In this document: positions 16,612 to 24,507 of the stretch, piece by piece | Position numbering within the stretch: position 1 is the stretch's first letter | How the letters are laid out: every line of letters begins with the position of its first letter | From: an uncultured Siphonobacter sp. | GTDB taxonomy: Bacteria > Bacteroidota > Bacteroidia > Cytophagales > Spirosomataceae | Assembly: GCA_913774715.1 (NCBI GenBank) | Contig: CAJYHS010000109.1 | Span: forward strand, 42,639 to 106,638 | Reading direction: 5' to 3' | DNA: 64,000 nt | Translations under genes and position numbers: made by a program | The notes under the pieces: generated by a model | Databases searched by the model: none | What the model was told of the DNA's origin: nothing | What the model saw: the letters and a program-made list of their open reading frames with translations, nothing else

Positions 16612-17937
16612 CTACTGAAAACCCTTCGGTTGAGCTCTTTCAAAAGTCCCGAAATCAACCTCAGAACTAAAGGTACGAGTTAATACCCGGCGGGTATTAA
16701 TTGATTTCGACGTTTTACGAATGATTGACTGAGACGAATACGCTCCGCCGGGAACGTATTTGTATGTAGCGTCAAGACGAGCCGGTATTTTTTTAGGATA
16801 GGTATTCGTAGCTGATGGTTGAAGATCAATCCCATCCAGCAAATAATAATTGGGAATTTGAAGGTAATAAGCTGTATTACCCGCAATTGTCTGTACACCA
16901 GGCAGCGGCACCTTAGGCCACTTTATGACATTTTGGGCAGCTTTAAACAGGACTATTCCATCCAGCCCTTGCGGAGCTAATTCCAAATCAGCACTATTGG
17001 AATAGATGGTGATAAGATTAGGCACGGCAGCATTATCTACATCCGAGATACGGATTCCCTGGTAGTTCTCAAAATCTGCATTACTTAGGTCGACGGTCAG
17101 GCTGGCCGTTTTTGTGGAAATCCGCTTACCATCCCGGCCTGTATACCCCACTTTATGATTTTGAGCATTCTGAGCAATGACAATGCTTTCTCCTGGTTTC
17201 ACGCCATATTGACGACCGTTTCCTGGAATCATGTAGAGAGCATGAGCATATACGTAATCCGTATTAGCTGTACTTTTAGATTCTGCGGGAATAGTCAAAG
17301 ACTTGCTCCAGTCGTACTGACCCGTTTCAGGAAGCAGGTATTCCACGGATACATTTCTACTCCGAACGCCTTGTAAAAGACCTATGCACAGGCTATCGGC
17401 GAATAATTCTACGTTTGAATTGTTATAGATTTCAATAAACTGATCTCTGATTCCTGCTCCATTCAGGGTATCAGACCCGGCGTAATAAACTTGTTTAATC
17501 AGCCAGTTACCTGTGGGGTTTACTTTTAAGATAAGATTTGTTGGACTCTGATTTTCAATTGTAAAATTCCGGTTCACTAGTGAATCCATCAGTACTACGT
17601 CCGCATCAACGGGAATGCCGGTATAACTGGAATATTCCTGCATTTGAACAAGCCGACGGGCGATAACTGTATATACACCTCCTACTACATTTGAGAACGT
17701 AACCCTTCCTGCTCCGTCCGTCGTACCCTGCCACTGCCGTCCTGCATTCCGATCCTGAAGCAAGACTTCGGTATTACCCGGCGAAATTCCGGCTTCTTTC
17801 AAACTTTCTTCCAGTTCAATCTGAATTTGAACATCCGTCGAACTCAAAGCAGGGTCTAACTCCAGTTTACAAGAAGTTACGAAGGTGATCAGACCAACCA
17901 TCAGCACTCCAAAAAATGCGTAATTTCTAATTTTCAT
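16612..17937 (-). CDS. DUF4876 domain lipoprotein
   Basis: This 441-residue surface or periplasmic lipoprotein has the signal VLMVGLITFVTSC with a good lipobox. Residues about 35-125 form a carboxypeptidase-regulatory-like beta domain (TTDGAGRVTFSNVVGGVYTV). The remainder matches the DUF4876 pattern, including LIKQVYYAGSDTLNGAG and the DQFIEIYNNSN motif that recalls LTD folds. In other Bacteroidota these proteins sit next to TonB-dependent receptors, but none is present here. The ATG at 17937 is preceded by a -7-like box. Function unknown; binding of a surface ligand is a guess. Confidence 0.82.
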   Translation of the reverse strand: MKIRNYAFFGVLMVGLITFVTSCKLELDPALSSTDVQIQIELEESLKEAGISPGNTEVLLQDRNAGRQWQGTTDGAGRVTFSNVVGGVYTVIARRLVQMQEYSSYTGIPVDADVVLMDSLVNRNFTIENQSPTNLILKVNPTGNWLIKQVYYAGSDTLNGAGIRDQFIEIYNNSNVELFADSLCIGLLQGVRSRNVSVEYLLPETGQYDWSKSLTIPAESKSTANTDYVYAHALYMIPGNGRQYGVKPGESIVIAQNAQNHKVGYTGRDGKRISTKTASLTVDLSNADFENYQGIRISDVDNAAVPNLITIYSNSADLELAPQGLDGIVLFKAAQNVIKWPKVPLPGVQTIAGNTAYYLQIPNYYLLDGIDLQPSATNTYPKKIPARLDATYKYVPGGAYSSQSIIRKTSKSINTRRVLTRTFSSEVDFGTFERAQPKGFQ

Positions 17938-17966
17938 GAAGGGAATTTAATACTTTCTGCTACGCT

Positions 17967-17974
17967 CAAAAGTA
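17967..17974 (-). promoter_or_regulatory. candidate promoter for DUF4876 gene, -7 box TACTTTTG
   Basis: On the minus strand TACTTTTG matches TAnnTTTG, 30 bases upstream of the ATG at 17937. The -33 region is A/T-rich without an exact TTTG. Confidence 0.4.
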
Positions 17975-18004
17975 AGCACAAAAGGTCGGAATGAAAATTT
18001 ACCC

Positions 18005-18012
18005 TACCTTTG
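18005..18012 (+). promoter_or_regulatory. candidate promoter for FKBP gene, -7 box TACCTTTG
   Basis: TACCTTTG matches the -7 consensus, 147 bases upstream of the FKBP ATG. No -33 match is seen. It is divergent from, and 31 bases away from, the DUF4876 -7 box. Confidence 0.4.
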
Positions 18013-18158
18013 CGGCTATTCCCATTTCGGTTTCTTCTGAAAATTATCACTTCTGGAAAGCGTTTTTTAAGGAAATGAGCAATCTTCACTGGCTTGAAAT
18101 GCGTACAAACGTGCTCATCTTCGGCTGATTTTTTATACAAACCCTAATTATTAGTCTC

Positions 18159-18587
18159 ATGGCAGCTCAATCTGGCGACAAGGTTCGCGTTCACTACACA
18201 GGCAAACTCACCAGCGGTGTTGTTTTCGATTCTTCTGAAGGTCGCGAACCCCTTGAATTCACGCTGGGTAGCGGTATGGTTATTGCCGGTTTTGATTCAG
18301 GAATCACTGGAATGGAGATAGGCGAAAAGAAAACCGTTCACATTCCCGTGACTGAAGCCTATGGTCCTTCAGACGAAAACCTGGTTTTTGAATTTAACCG
18401 CAGCGATCTTCCTAAAGACATTCCGTTCGAAGTAGGTATGCAATTAAATATGCACGCTGATGGCGAAGGACAGGTAGTTCCCGTAACGGTAACTAGCGTT
18501 GCTGAAGATAAAATTTCAGTAGACGCGAACCATCCCCTGGCCGGTCAGGATCTGGTTTTTGAAATCGAATTAATCGGTGTTAATTAA
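18159..18587 (+). CDS. FKBP-type peptidyl-prolyl isomerase, SlyD-like
   Basis: This is a 142-residue cytoplasmic protein. The FKBP half domains VRVHYTGKLTSGVVFDSSEG and LGSGMVIAGFDSGITGMEIGEKK flank an inserted-flap region (DLPKDIPFEVGMQLNMHADGEGQ) that is typical of SlyD proteins. The end reads VDANHPLAGQDLVFEIELIGV, also SlyD-like. The His/Cys-rich metal tail of E. coli SlyD is absent, so nickel handling is not suggested. It would speed proline isomerisation and act as a folding helper. A terminator follows directly. Confidence 0.92.
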   Translation: MAAQSGDKVRVHYTGKLTSGVVFDSSEGREPLEFTLGSGMVIAGFDSGITGMEIGEKKTVHIPVTEAYGPSDENLVFEFNRSDLPKDIPFEVGMQLNMHADGEGQVVPVTVTSVAEDKISVDANHPLAGQDLVFEIELIGVN

Positions 18588-18616
18588 TTCGAGGCTTTTC
18601 AGACTCATTTGACAAT

Positions 18617-18653
18617 AAAAAAAGCGGGGAGATTCAACTCCTCGCTTTTTTTT
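18617..18653 (+). terminator. terminator after FKBP gene
   Basis: The stem AAAAAAGCGGGGAG/CTCCTCGCTTTTTT (one G-T pair, loop ATTCAA) runs into eight T residues. It lies inside the track's extended N-terminus of the next gene, which argues for the later start used there. Confidence 0.9.
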
Positions 18654-18725
18654 GCTTCCTTTTTCAACTTAAGATTAATCGTTTTTCGTAAATTAGTAAG
18701 CATTTTTTTGCCCCCTGCATATTAT

Positions 18726-19112
18726 ATGAAACAACGAGTATTTTTAGCGGACGACGACGAAGACGATCGTTTTTTTGCGGCCCAAGGCCTAAATCCCCAT
18801 GCTGATTGTGAGATTACCTTTTTTACTAATGGCGAAGATTTAATCTATCACCTTGAAAAAGTAACTACTCATGAACATCCAACGCTAATTTTACTGGATC
18901 TGAATATGCCTCGCATGAATGGCTTCGAAACGCTCATTGCCATTAAGCAACACTGGAAACGGCTTCCCGTCATTATTCTGACTACATCCGATAACCAAAG
19001 GGATCGGGAAAAAGCCATGCAGCTTGGAGCCAATGATTTTCTGACTAAACCTGGTGATTTTAACCGACTTAATGAAGTTTTAGCTTCTATCAGTTCTTGC
19101 TGGAAGGCCTAA
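18726..19112 (+). CDS. single-domain response regulator
   Basis: The track starts at 18609, but that stretch holds the previous terminator; the ATG at 18726 gives MKQRVFLADDDEDD and a clean 128-residue CheY-like receiver domain. The acidic pocket is ADDDEDD, the phospho-acceptor Asp is in LILLDLNMPRMNG, the switch Thr in VIILTTSDN and the conserved Lys in FLTKPGDF. There is no output domain, so it acts by protein contact, as in the Rcp1-type regulators that pair with hybrid or bacteriophytochrome kinases. No kinase gene is adjacent. Confidence 0.93.
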   Translation: MKQRVFLADDDEDDRFFAAQGLNPHADCEITFFTNGEDLIYHLEKVTTHEHPTLILLDLNMPRMNGFETLIAIKQHWKRLPVIILTTSDNQRDREKAMQLGANDFLTKPGDFNRLNEVLASISSCWKA

Positions 19113-19127
19113 ATACGATTCTCCGAT

Positions 19128-19835
19128 TTACAATAAATCCGGTTTACGCACGTCCTTGTTAATCAAATCGCTCTCGATAACCCCGTCACGCAATCGGATG
19201 ATGCGGTGTGAATACAAAGCGATGTCTTCTTCGTGGGTAACCATTACGATGGTATTTCCTTTGGAATACAACTGATCAAATAAATCCATGATTTCGTAAC
19301 TGGTTTTAGTGTCGAGGTTACCCGTAGGTTCATCGGCCAGTAAAATCGAAGGATCATTGACCAAAGCCCGAGCCACGGCCACCCGTTGCCGCTGTCCCCC
19401 CGAAAGCTCGTTAGGACGGTGGTGAGCCCGGTTTTCCAACCCTACTCCTTTCAGGGTTAACATGGCCTTTTCAATCCGGTCGGCTTTAGAGTAGCCTGCA
19501 TAGATGAGCGGTAAGGCCACGTTTTCGAGAGCCGTTTGTCGAGGTAACAAATTGAACGTCTGGAAGACGAAGCCAATTTCCTTATTGCGGATTTCGGCCA
19601 GCTGATTTTCTCCCATCCGACTTACATCGTGACCATTCAACACGTAAGAACCCGACGTAGGTGTATCCAGACAACCTACAATGTTCATCAGCGTACTTTT
19701 TCCAGAACCTGACGGGCCCATGAAGGCCACGTATTCCCCTTTCTGAATGGCAATAGTAATATCCTTCAACGCCTCGACCACTTCGGTGCCCATGACGTAG
19801 CGTTTCTGTATGTGTGTGGTTTCAATGATGTTCAT
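19128..19835 (-). CDS. ABC transporter ATP-binding protein, MacB/LolD type
   Basis: This 235-residue nucleotide-binding subunit has an intact Walker A ([10 protein letters not shown]), Q-loop region ([18 protein letters not shown]), signature ([17 protein letters not shown]), Walker B with catalytic Glu ([13 protein letters not shown]) and H-loop (VMVTHEED). The spacing and the QTFNLLP motif place it with the MacB/LolD/FtsE-like class that works with FtsX-fold permeases on lipoprotein release or drug export. No permease gene is adjacent, so its partner must be elsewhere. It lies 48 bases downstream of the TPR membrane-protein gene on the same strand and may be co-transcribed with it. Confidence 0.92.
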   Translation of the reverse strand: MNIIETTHIQKRYVMGTEVVEALKDITIAIQKGEYVAFMGPSGSGKSTLMNIVGCLDTPTSGSYVLNGHDVSRMGENQLAEIRNKEIGFVFQTFNLLPRQTALENVALPLIYAGYSKADRIEKAMLTLKGVGLENRAHHRPNELSGGQRQRVAVARALVNDPSILLADEPTGNLDTKTSYEIMDLFDQLYSKGNTIVMVTHEEDIALYSHRIIRLRDGVIESDLINKDVRKPDLL

Positions 19836-19883
19836 AAACCCAAGTCCAGTTATCGGGCCATCCGATTTTATAAACTTACTGAC

Positions 19884-22325
19884 TCATTGAAAGTCTTGCT
19901 GGCGTTTTTCGATCAAAGCTCGTTTTTGCTGATAGACGGGCAGGAAGCGTTCGTAGTGTTCCGGGAAATCGCTTTGCAGGATTTTCAGCTTGTCTTCCGC
20001 ATAATTCGTCAGGCTCATTTCCAGACTTTGCAGGATATACAATTGCAGGATTTCTGGTGAGTCCTGCCGGTAAGTCAAGGCATTATATAGAGCATTATAC
20101 GCTTTCTGCGGCTCCTTTCGCTGATTTGCTTCGGCAGTATACCGTTCTAACACTTTAATATTAAGCGGATTACGCATTAATTCCTCCGAACCATCGCCCG
20201 TCCAACTCGTAGGGGGAGCCTGCTCATTTGCAATTTCCCGATTTAAGAACGCAGCCAGCGGTTTTCGCCAGCGGTCACCCGAAGCAGCTGTATCAGCCAT
20301 CGTTCGGGCAGAAAGAATTTCCAGCCCTTCCAGTTTATCGCCATCATAATACGAAACCAGTGCATTCAGGTACTGTAAATCGTCGAAGTAGGACGCATTT
20401 CCTTCTTTTTGTGTTAACGTTCGCAAGGCTTTTCCCGAGACGGGAGGCGTTTTACCCGTTTTAAGGTCCGCCAGGGTAGCATTCGAAATCAAGGCGAACT
20501 GAGCCAGCGTTAATACCGAATCTGCTCCAATGGTAAGACTGGTTTCCGATGATTTACCATTTAGTAATTCAACCGCCTTCCGATTTACTTGCAGGGAAAC
20601 ATAATCCGAAGACTGTTCGCTGGCTAGCTTTTCAGCAGCCTGCGTATCCCCTTTGCGTAAATACAAAGCCATAAGATTCGTAGCTGGCACTCCCGATTGT
20701 CGGGTTAAGTTAATGGACTTTCCGTAGTAGTACTGAGCAGAATCCAGCCCATTGGCCTTGGCGTGTAGATAGGCTAGATTGGACATAAGCTCGCCACTAT
20801 CAGGAAAACGACGCTGCCCTTCCCTTGCCGTAAAGAAGGCATCAAAAGCTAGTTCCTCATTAGTTAAGCTCCGGGATAAACCCGCATAGGCATAGGCGGA
20901 TGGGTTTTTAGCTAAAGCCTGGCGAAAAAAGCCTGCTGCTGAAGCGAAATCCCCCTGAATCCAGGCTAAAGAGGCTAATCCATAATTGGATTTATGGTTC
21001 TGGAAATCAAAACCCGCTCCCTGCTGATAGAAAGTTTCGGCCAGCCGATAATCCTGCCGGGACGCGGCTAAATCGCCCTGAACATTATAATACCCCGCTA
21101 CTCCTTGCTGAAAAACGTAATAGTTACTGTAATACATTAAGACCACGCAGAGGATTACAGAAAGTCCACGAGCATGAAAACTGGCAATGTAGGCGGGCTT
21201 GAATAACACCATATGCACGGGTTTTCCCTGACGCATCTGTGGACCAAAGTTGAGCAGTACGTAAAAGAAAAACAGAACGCCCCCGGTTAGGTGAGCGTAA
21301 TTAATTCCCTGCGATAAGGATTCAATGGCGGAGTCGTTAGCCGTACTGTTTACATATGAAAGAACCGCCAGAGCAATCGCTACCAAACCCAGGTACAAAC
21401 TGGCCCCCTGTGGCTGAAAAGGCCAATGACTGGCCCCCTGAGTATCTCTTTTGTGTTGTCCCCACAAACCTAAAATAATGGAAATCGTAAAAACGACGAA
21501 CGGATTCAGGTACAATAGATCCCAGTCGATGCGACGGCTCGTATGCAGGTCTGTTAAGAATAAATTACCGAGATAAAACAGGCTCAAAGCGGCAAAGCTG
21601 GGTAGGCTGTTGCGGCCCGTTTGGTTGGTTGCCAACCAGGTTAATCCGATCATGATTTCAAAAGAAACCCAGAAAGCCACCAGTATCACTAACACCATTC
21701 CGGCGGGGTAACCGTACGCCAGCAAATCGGCAGGAGTAACCTTCCCAAAAATATACAGTAAAGCGACGCTGGTTACAATTAATACTTTGAAAACGATAAA
21801 CCGCAGTAATAAACCCGCATCCCTTTTGAACGCCTGAAAGAAAAAACTGACGCCTACAAAAACAGTGACCAGAACAATCGTCGCCAGTCGATCCGTACGG
21901 CCCAAAATGCTATCAATTTGCAAAGAACTAGTTAACAAGATAAAAGCCGTCATGGCTCCGAAATACCACAATCGGGGCAAAGCTGACGTTGCCATCAAGG
22001 TAATAGCCACGCCGATTAAAGCCAGAATGAGACAAAACCAATCCGTGATGGGATGCGTTACGGACATGGGTGAGGCTACGAACTGCTCGGTCAGAGCGTA
22101 AGCCGTTGCCTGAACCTGAAATTTTGAACCATTGGCTTCAAACTGATCCAGTCCGAAAGGCATTTCGCCTAGTTCGCTCAATACATCCCAATGGAGAATG
22201 GAGTCAACGCCCTGATAGACAAAAAAGCCCCAACCTATGAACCCCGCGAAAATTCCGAATAAGCCAACGAAAAAAAGCCTCTGATACGCCCGAGGCCAGG
22301 AACTCCAAAAAATAGCTGCCTGCAT
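19884..22325 (-). CDS. large polytopic membrane protein with C-terminal TPR repeats
   Basis: This 813-residue protein has roughly twelve hydrophobic segments in residues 1-400 (for example RLFFVGLFGIFAGFIGWGFF and LRFIVFKVLIVTSVALLYIF). The soluble second half has tetratricopeptide-like helices: YYNVQGDLAASRQDYRLAETF, YGLASLAWIQGDFASAAGFF, LAYLHAKANGLDSAQYYYG. I recognise it only as a conserved Cytophagales-type membrane/TPR protein; no catalytic motif was found. The TPR part probably faces the periplasm as a protein-binding platform. It precedes the ABC ATPase gene on the same strand, which may be functional or merely positional. Confidence 0.75.
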   Translation of the reverse strand: MQAAIFWSSWPRAYQRLFFVGLFGIFAGFIGWGFFVYQGVDSILHWDVLSELGEMPFGLDQFEANGSKFQVQATAYALTEQFVASPMSVTHPITDWFCLILALIGVAITLMATSALPRLWYFGAMTAFILLTSSLQIDSILGRTDRLATIVLVTVFVGVSFFFQAFKRDAGLLLRFIVFKVLIVTSVALLYIFGKVTPADLLAYGYPAGMVLVILVAFWVSFEIMIGLTWLATNQTGRNSLPSFAALSLFYLGNLFLTDLHTSRRIDWDLLYLNPFVVFTISIILGLWGQHKRDTQGASHWPFQPQGASLYLGLVAIALAVLSYVNSTANDSAIESLSQGINYAHLTGGVLFFFYVLLNFGPQMRQGKPVHMVLFKPAYIASFHARGLSVILCVVLMYYSNYYVFQQGVAGYYNVQGDLAASRQDYRLAETFYQQGAGFDFQNHKSNYGLASLAWIQGDFASAAGFFRQALAKNPSAYAYAGLSRSLTNEELAFDAFFTAREGQRRFPDSGELMSNLAYLHAKANGLDSAQYYYGKSINLTRQSGVPATNLMALYLRKGDTQAAEKLASEQSSDYVSLQVNRKAVELLNGKSSETSLTIGADSVLTLAQFALISNATLADLKTGKTPPVSGKALRTLTQKEGNASYFDDLQYLNALVSYYDGDKLEGLEILSARTMADTAASGDRWRKPLAAFLNREIANEQAPPTSWTGDGSEELMRNPLNIKVLERYTAEANQRKEPQKAYNALYNALTYRQDSPEILQLYILQSLEMSLTNYAEDKLKILQSDFPEHYERFLPVYQQKRALIEKRQQDFQ

Positions 22326-22456
22326 GCAAGTATGGGTAGCCGTTTCCGGCTGTAATTAAAATTTATCCGTACCTTAAACGACACAAAGAACGTTCCTATT
22401 GACTATAGCCCCTTCAGTTGACGTACTTTGTTTTTATAATTTCCTCCCATTGAGTC

Positions 22457-23035
22457 ATGTTTTTAACTAAATCATTACCTCGCCTGTTCAGTTCCAGTGG
22501 CTTTTTGCTGGTTATCCTGTGCTTCTTTTTCAACTTTATGACCATCAGCTGTAATCACGAACCCGTAGCAACCATTACGGGCTGGAGTCTGGTGAAGGGT
22601 GGAAAACCACAAGCGGTTGTACCTAAATGGGCTGAAGGATTGAGTAATGAGGATATTAAGGAATTTGGCCAAAACGGCAATGCGGCCCTCACCCAATCCC
22701 GCCGGATTCCGATGCAACCCTCCGCAGCTGTGGTAGTATTATTGTGTGTATTGGGTATCGGCATGAGCTGGGCTCCCGCAAAAATCAGCTTGTATGGGAA
22801 CAGTATTGCTTCCGGTTTAAGCATCATTCTTTTACTGATGCTACGTCATTTTCTGTCCGATTTTGATACCATCATTAGCACGGCTACGGTAGACCTTAAT
22901 CCCCTGTCGAAAGAAGATTTGCAGTTCATTCGCCTCTTTTCCATTAGCTGGAACTGGCCTTACTGGCTGGCCTTAAGTATTCTTATTGCGATTTTTGGGA
23001 ATACAGGTTACCAGCTTTTAAGAAAACGCATCTAG
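22457..23035 (+). CDS. hypothetical membrane protein
   Basis: This 192-residue protein has an N-terminal hydrophobic segment (SGFLLVILCFFFNFMTISC), a polar extracytoplasmic stretch of about 60 residues and three further hydrophobic helices (AAVVVLLCVLGIGMSWA, IASGLSIILLLMLRHFL, PYWLALSILIAIFGNTGY). The Cys at the end of the first segment is not in a classical lipobox. I do not recognise a named family. It opens a same-strand run with DUF1599 and PAP2 genes at short spacing, so a shared transcript is likely. Confidence 0.65.
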   Translation: MFLTKSLPRLFSSSGFLLVILCFFFNFMTISCNHEPVATITGWSLVKGGKPQAVVPKWAEGLSNEDIKEFGQNGNAALTQSRRIPMQPSAAVVVLLCVLGIGMSWAPAKISLYGNSIASGLSIILLLMLRHFLSDFDTIISTATVDLNPLSKEDLQFIRLFSISWNWPYWLALSILIAIFGNTGYQLLRKRI

Positions 23036-23082
23036 TTTTGTCAGAAATTGGTTGATTCTTTATACCTGTTCAGCCTTATTAA

Positions 23083-23649
23083 ATGGATTTTGAAACTATG
23101 TCACACACTGAAGTAGAATATCGTCACATCGTAGCAAACTGTAAAGATCTTTTCCTAAAGAAAAACCGGGATTATGGCACAGCCTGGCGGATCTTACGCC
23201 TGCCCAGCCTGACGGATCAGATTTATATCAAAGCCCAGCGAATCCGGCAATTGCAGGAAACGGGCGTTTCCCGCGTGGGCGAAGGCATTACGCCCGAATT
23301 TATCGGTATTATCAATTACTGCGTTATGGCCCTGATTCAGCTTCAGCTGGCCGATGATGCTCGTATGGAAATCCCTACGGATGAGCTTTCCGCTTTATAT
23401 GATCAGGAAATTAATGAAACCATCCATTTACTTCTGAACAAGAATCACGATTATGGCGAAGCCTGGCGGGCAATGCGAGTGAGTTCGATGACAGATATTA
23501 TCCTTATGAAACTCCTTCGTACGAAGCAAATTGAAGACCTCGGTGGACAAACGCTGGTATCAGAAGGCGTGGACGCTAATTACCGGGATATGATTAACTA
23601 TTCCGTCTTCTGCCTGATTCTGATGGCTCAGCAGCAAGCCGAGCAGTAA
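23083..23649 (+). CDS. DUF1599 protein with internal duplication
   Basis: This 188-residue protein contains two copies of one domain: first KKNRDYGTAWRILRLPSLTD, then NKNHDYGEAWRAMRVSSMTD about 95 residues later, each followed by an IINY/MINY helix. DUF1599 proteins of this two-domain type are widespread in Bacteroidota; the family has been linked to nucleotide-modification systems in other contexts, but a housekeeping role is likely here. In many Bacteroidota it lies with folP and a BT_3928-type DoxX gene; here those relatives are 9 and 35 kb away. The start may be the Met at 23098 instead. Confidence 0.85.
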   Translation: MDFETMSHTEVEYRHIVANCKDLFLKKNRDYGTAWRILRLPSLTDQIYIKAQRIRQLQETGVSRVGEGITPEFIGIINYCVMALIQLQLADDARMEIPTDELSALYDQEINETIHLLLNKNHDYGEAWRAMRVSSMTDIILMKLLRTKQIEDLGGQTLVSEGVDANYRDMINYSVFCLILMAQQQAEQ

Positions 23650-23667
23650 CCTTTTAACCGCCTCTGC

Positions 23668-24378
23668 ATGCTTCGTTTTTTACTTTCCTGCTGGCTTATT
23701 CTGTTTTTTGGGGGCAGTTCGCTGGGACAGGTTGATTCCACTCGTCGAAAGCCCGTCTGGGAAGCATTTATCGCTCCAACCAGCATAATGACGGCGGGTT
23801 TACTAACCCAGGGAAGTATCAGTCGGGATATTCGCCGGGGCGTTCGGCAAGAGTTCCCAAATTTCCAGACAAAAGCCGATAACTATCTGGAATTTGTTCC
23901 ATCCCTTGTTCCTTTAACTCTGGGGGCACTGGGCGTAAAAGGAAAACATCGCCTTAAAGATCAGCTAGTGTTAATGGTCTTATCGCAGGGCGTAGCCAAT
24001 TCTCTTTCCTATGGATTAAAACGCGTGGTTCAATACCCTAGACCGAATGGTGATGATAACCTTTCGTTTCCATCCGGTCATACATCGGTAGCCTTTACGG
24101 GAGCGGCGGTGTTATCGAAGGAGTATGGCCAGCAAAGCGTCTGGTACAGCATTGCGGGGTATGGCATTGCCACGAGTGTCGCCGGGATGCGGGTACTTAA
24201 TGATAAACACTGGGTAGCCGATGTATTATTCAGTGCAGGTTTGGGTATTGCTTCCACTGAAGCCGTGTATGCCGTTTACCCCTGGATTCAGCGGAAAATA
24301 TTCAAACCAAGTAAACTGGCCGTCATGCCTTTCTACTCTGGACAGGCGTATGGACTAGCTATGGTAGCTCCGCTGTAA
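23668..24378 (+). CDS. PAP2-family phosphatase
   Basis: This is a 236-residue exported or membrane protein with the signal-like start MLRFLLSCWLILFFGGSSLGQ. The three acid-phosphatase motifs are present in order: KRVVQYPRP (KxxxxxxRP), SFPSGHTSVAF (PSGH) and RVLNDKHWVADV (RxxxxxHxxxD). Lipid-phosphate or undecaprenyl-pyrophosphate phosphatases carry this set. The substrate is unknown. The gene follows DUF1599 by 18 bases and ends at a strong two-way terminator shared with tamL. Confidence 0.9.
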   Translation: MLRFLLSCWLILFFGGSSLGQVDSTRRKPVWEAFIAPTSIMTAGLLTQGSISRDIRRGVRQEFPNFQTKADNYLEFVPSLVPLTLGALGVKGKHRLKDQLVLMVLSQGVANSLSYGLKRVVQYPRPNGDDNLSFPSGHTSVAFTGAAVLSKEYGQQSVWYSIAGYGIATSVAGMRVLNDKHWVADVLFSAGLGIASTEAVYAVYPWIQRKIFKPSKLAVMPFYSGQAYGLAMVAPL

Positions 24379-24458
24379 CTGCTTTCATTCAGCCCTTTAC
24401 TTAGTAGAGACGTCGATATTTAGACTAATAGAGATTTATAATCAGGCTACTTATAAAA

Positions 24459-24496
24459 GAAAAGGCCCGAAACTATTCGAGTTTCGGTCCTTTTTG
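24459..24496. terminator. bidirectional terminator between PAP2 gene and tamL
   Basis: AAAGGCCCGAAACT and AGTTTCGGTCCTTT pair with one mismatch around the loop ATTCG, with A-rich and T-rich flanks, between the convergent stops at 24378 and 24508. Confidence 0.85.
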
Positions 24497-24507
24497 AATC
24501 TTAGTTG

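Noticed and set aside
18609-18725. N-terminal extension of the response regulator
   Set aside because: It runs through the FKBP terminator and its T tract; the receiver domain is complete from the ATG at 18726.
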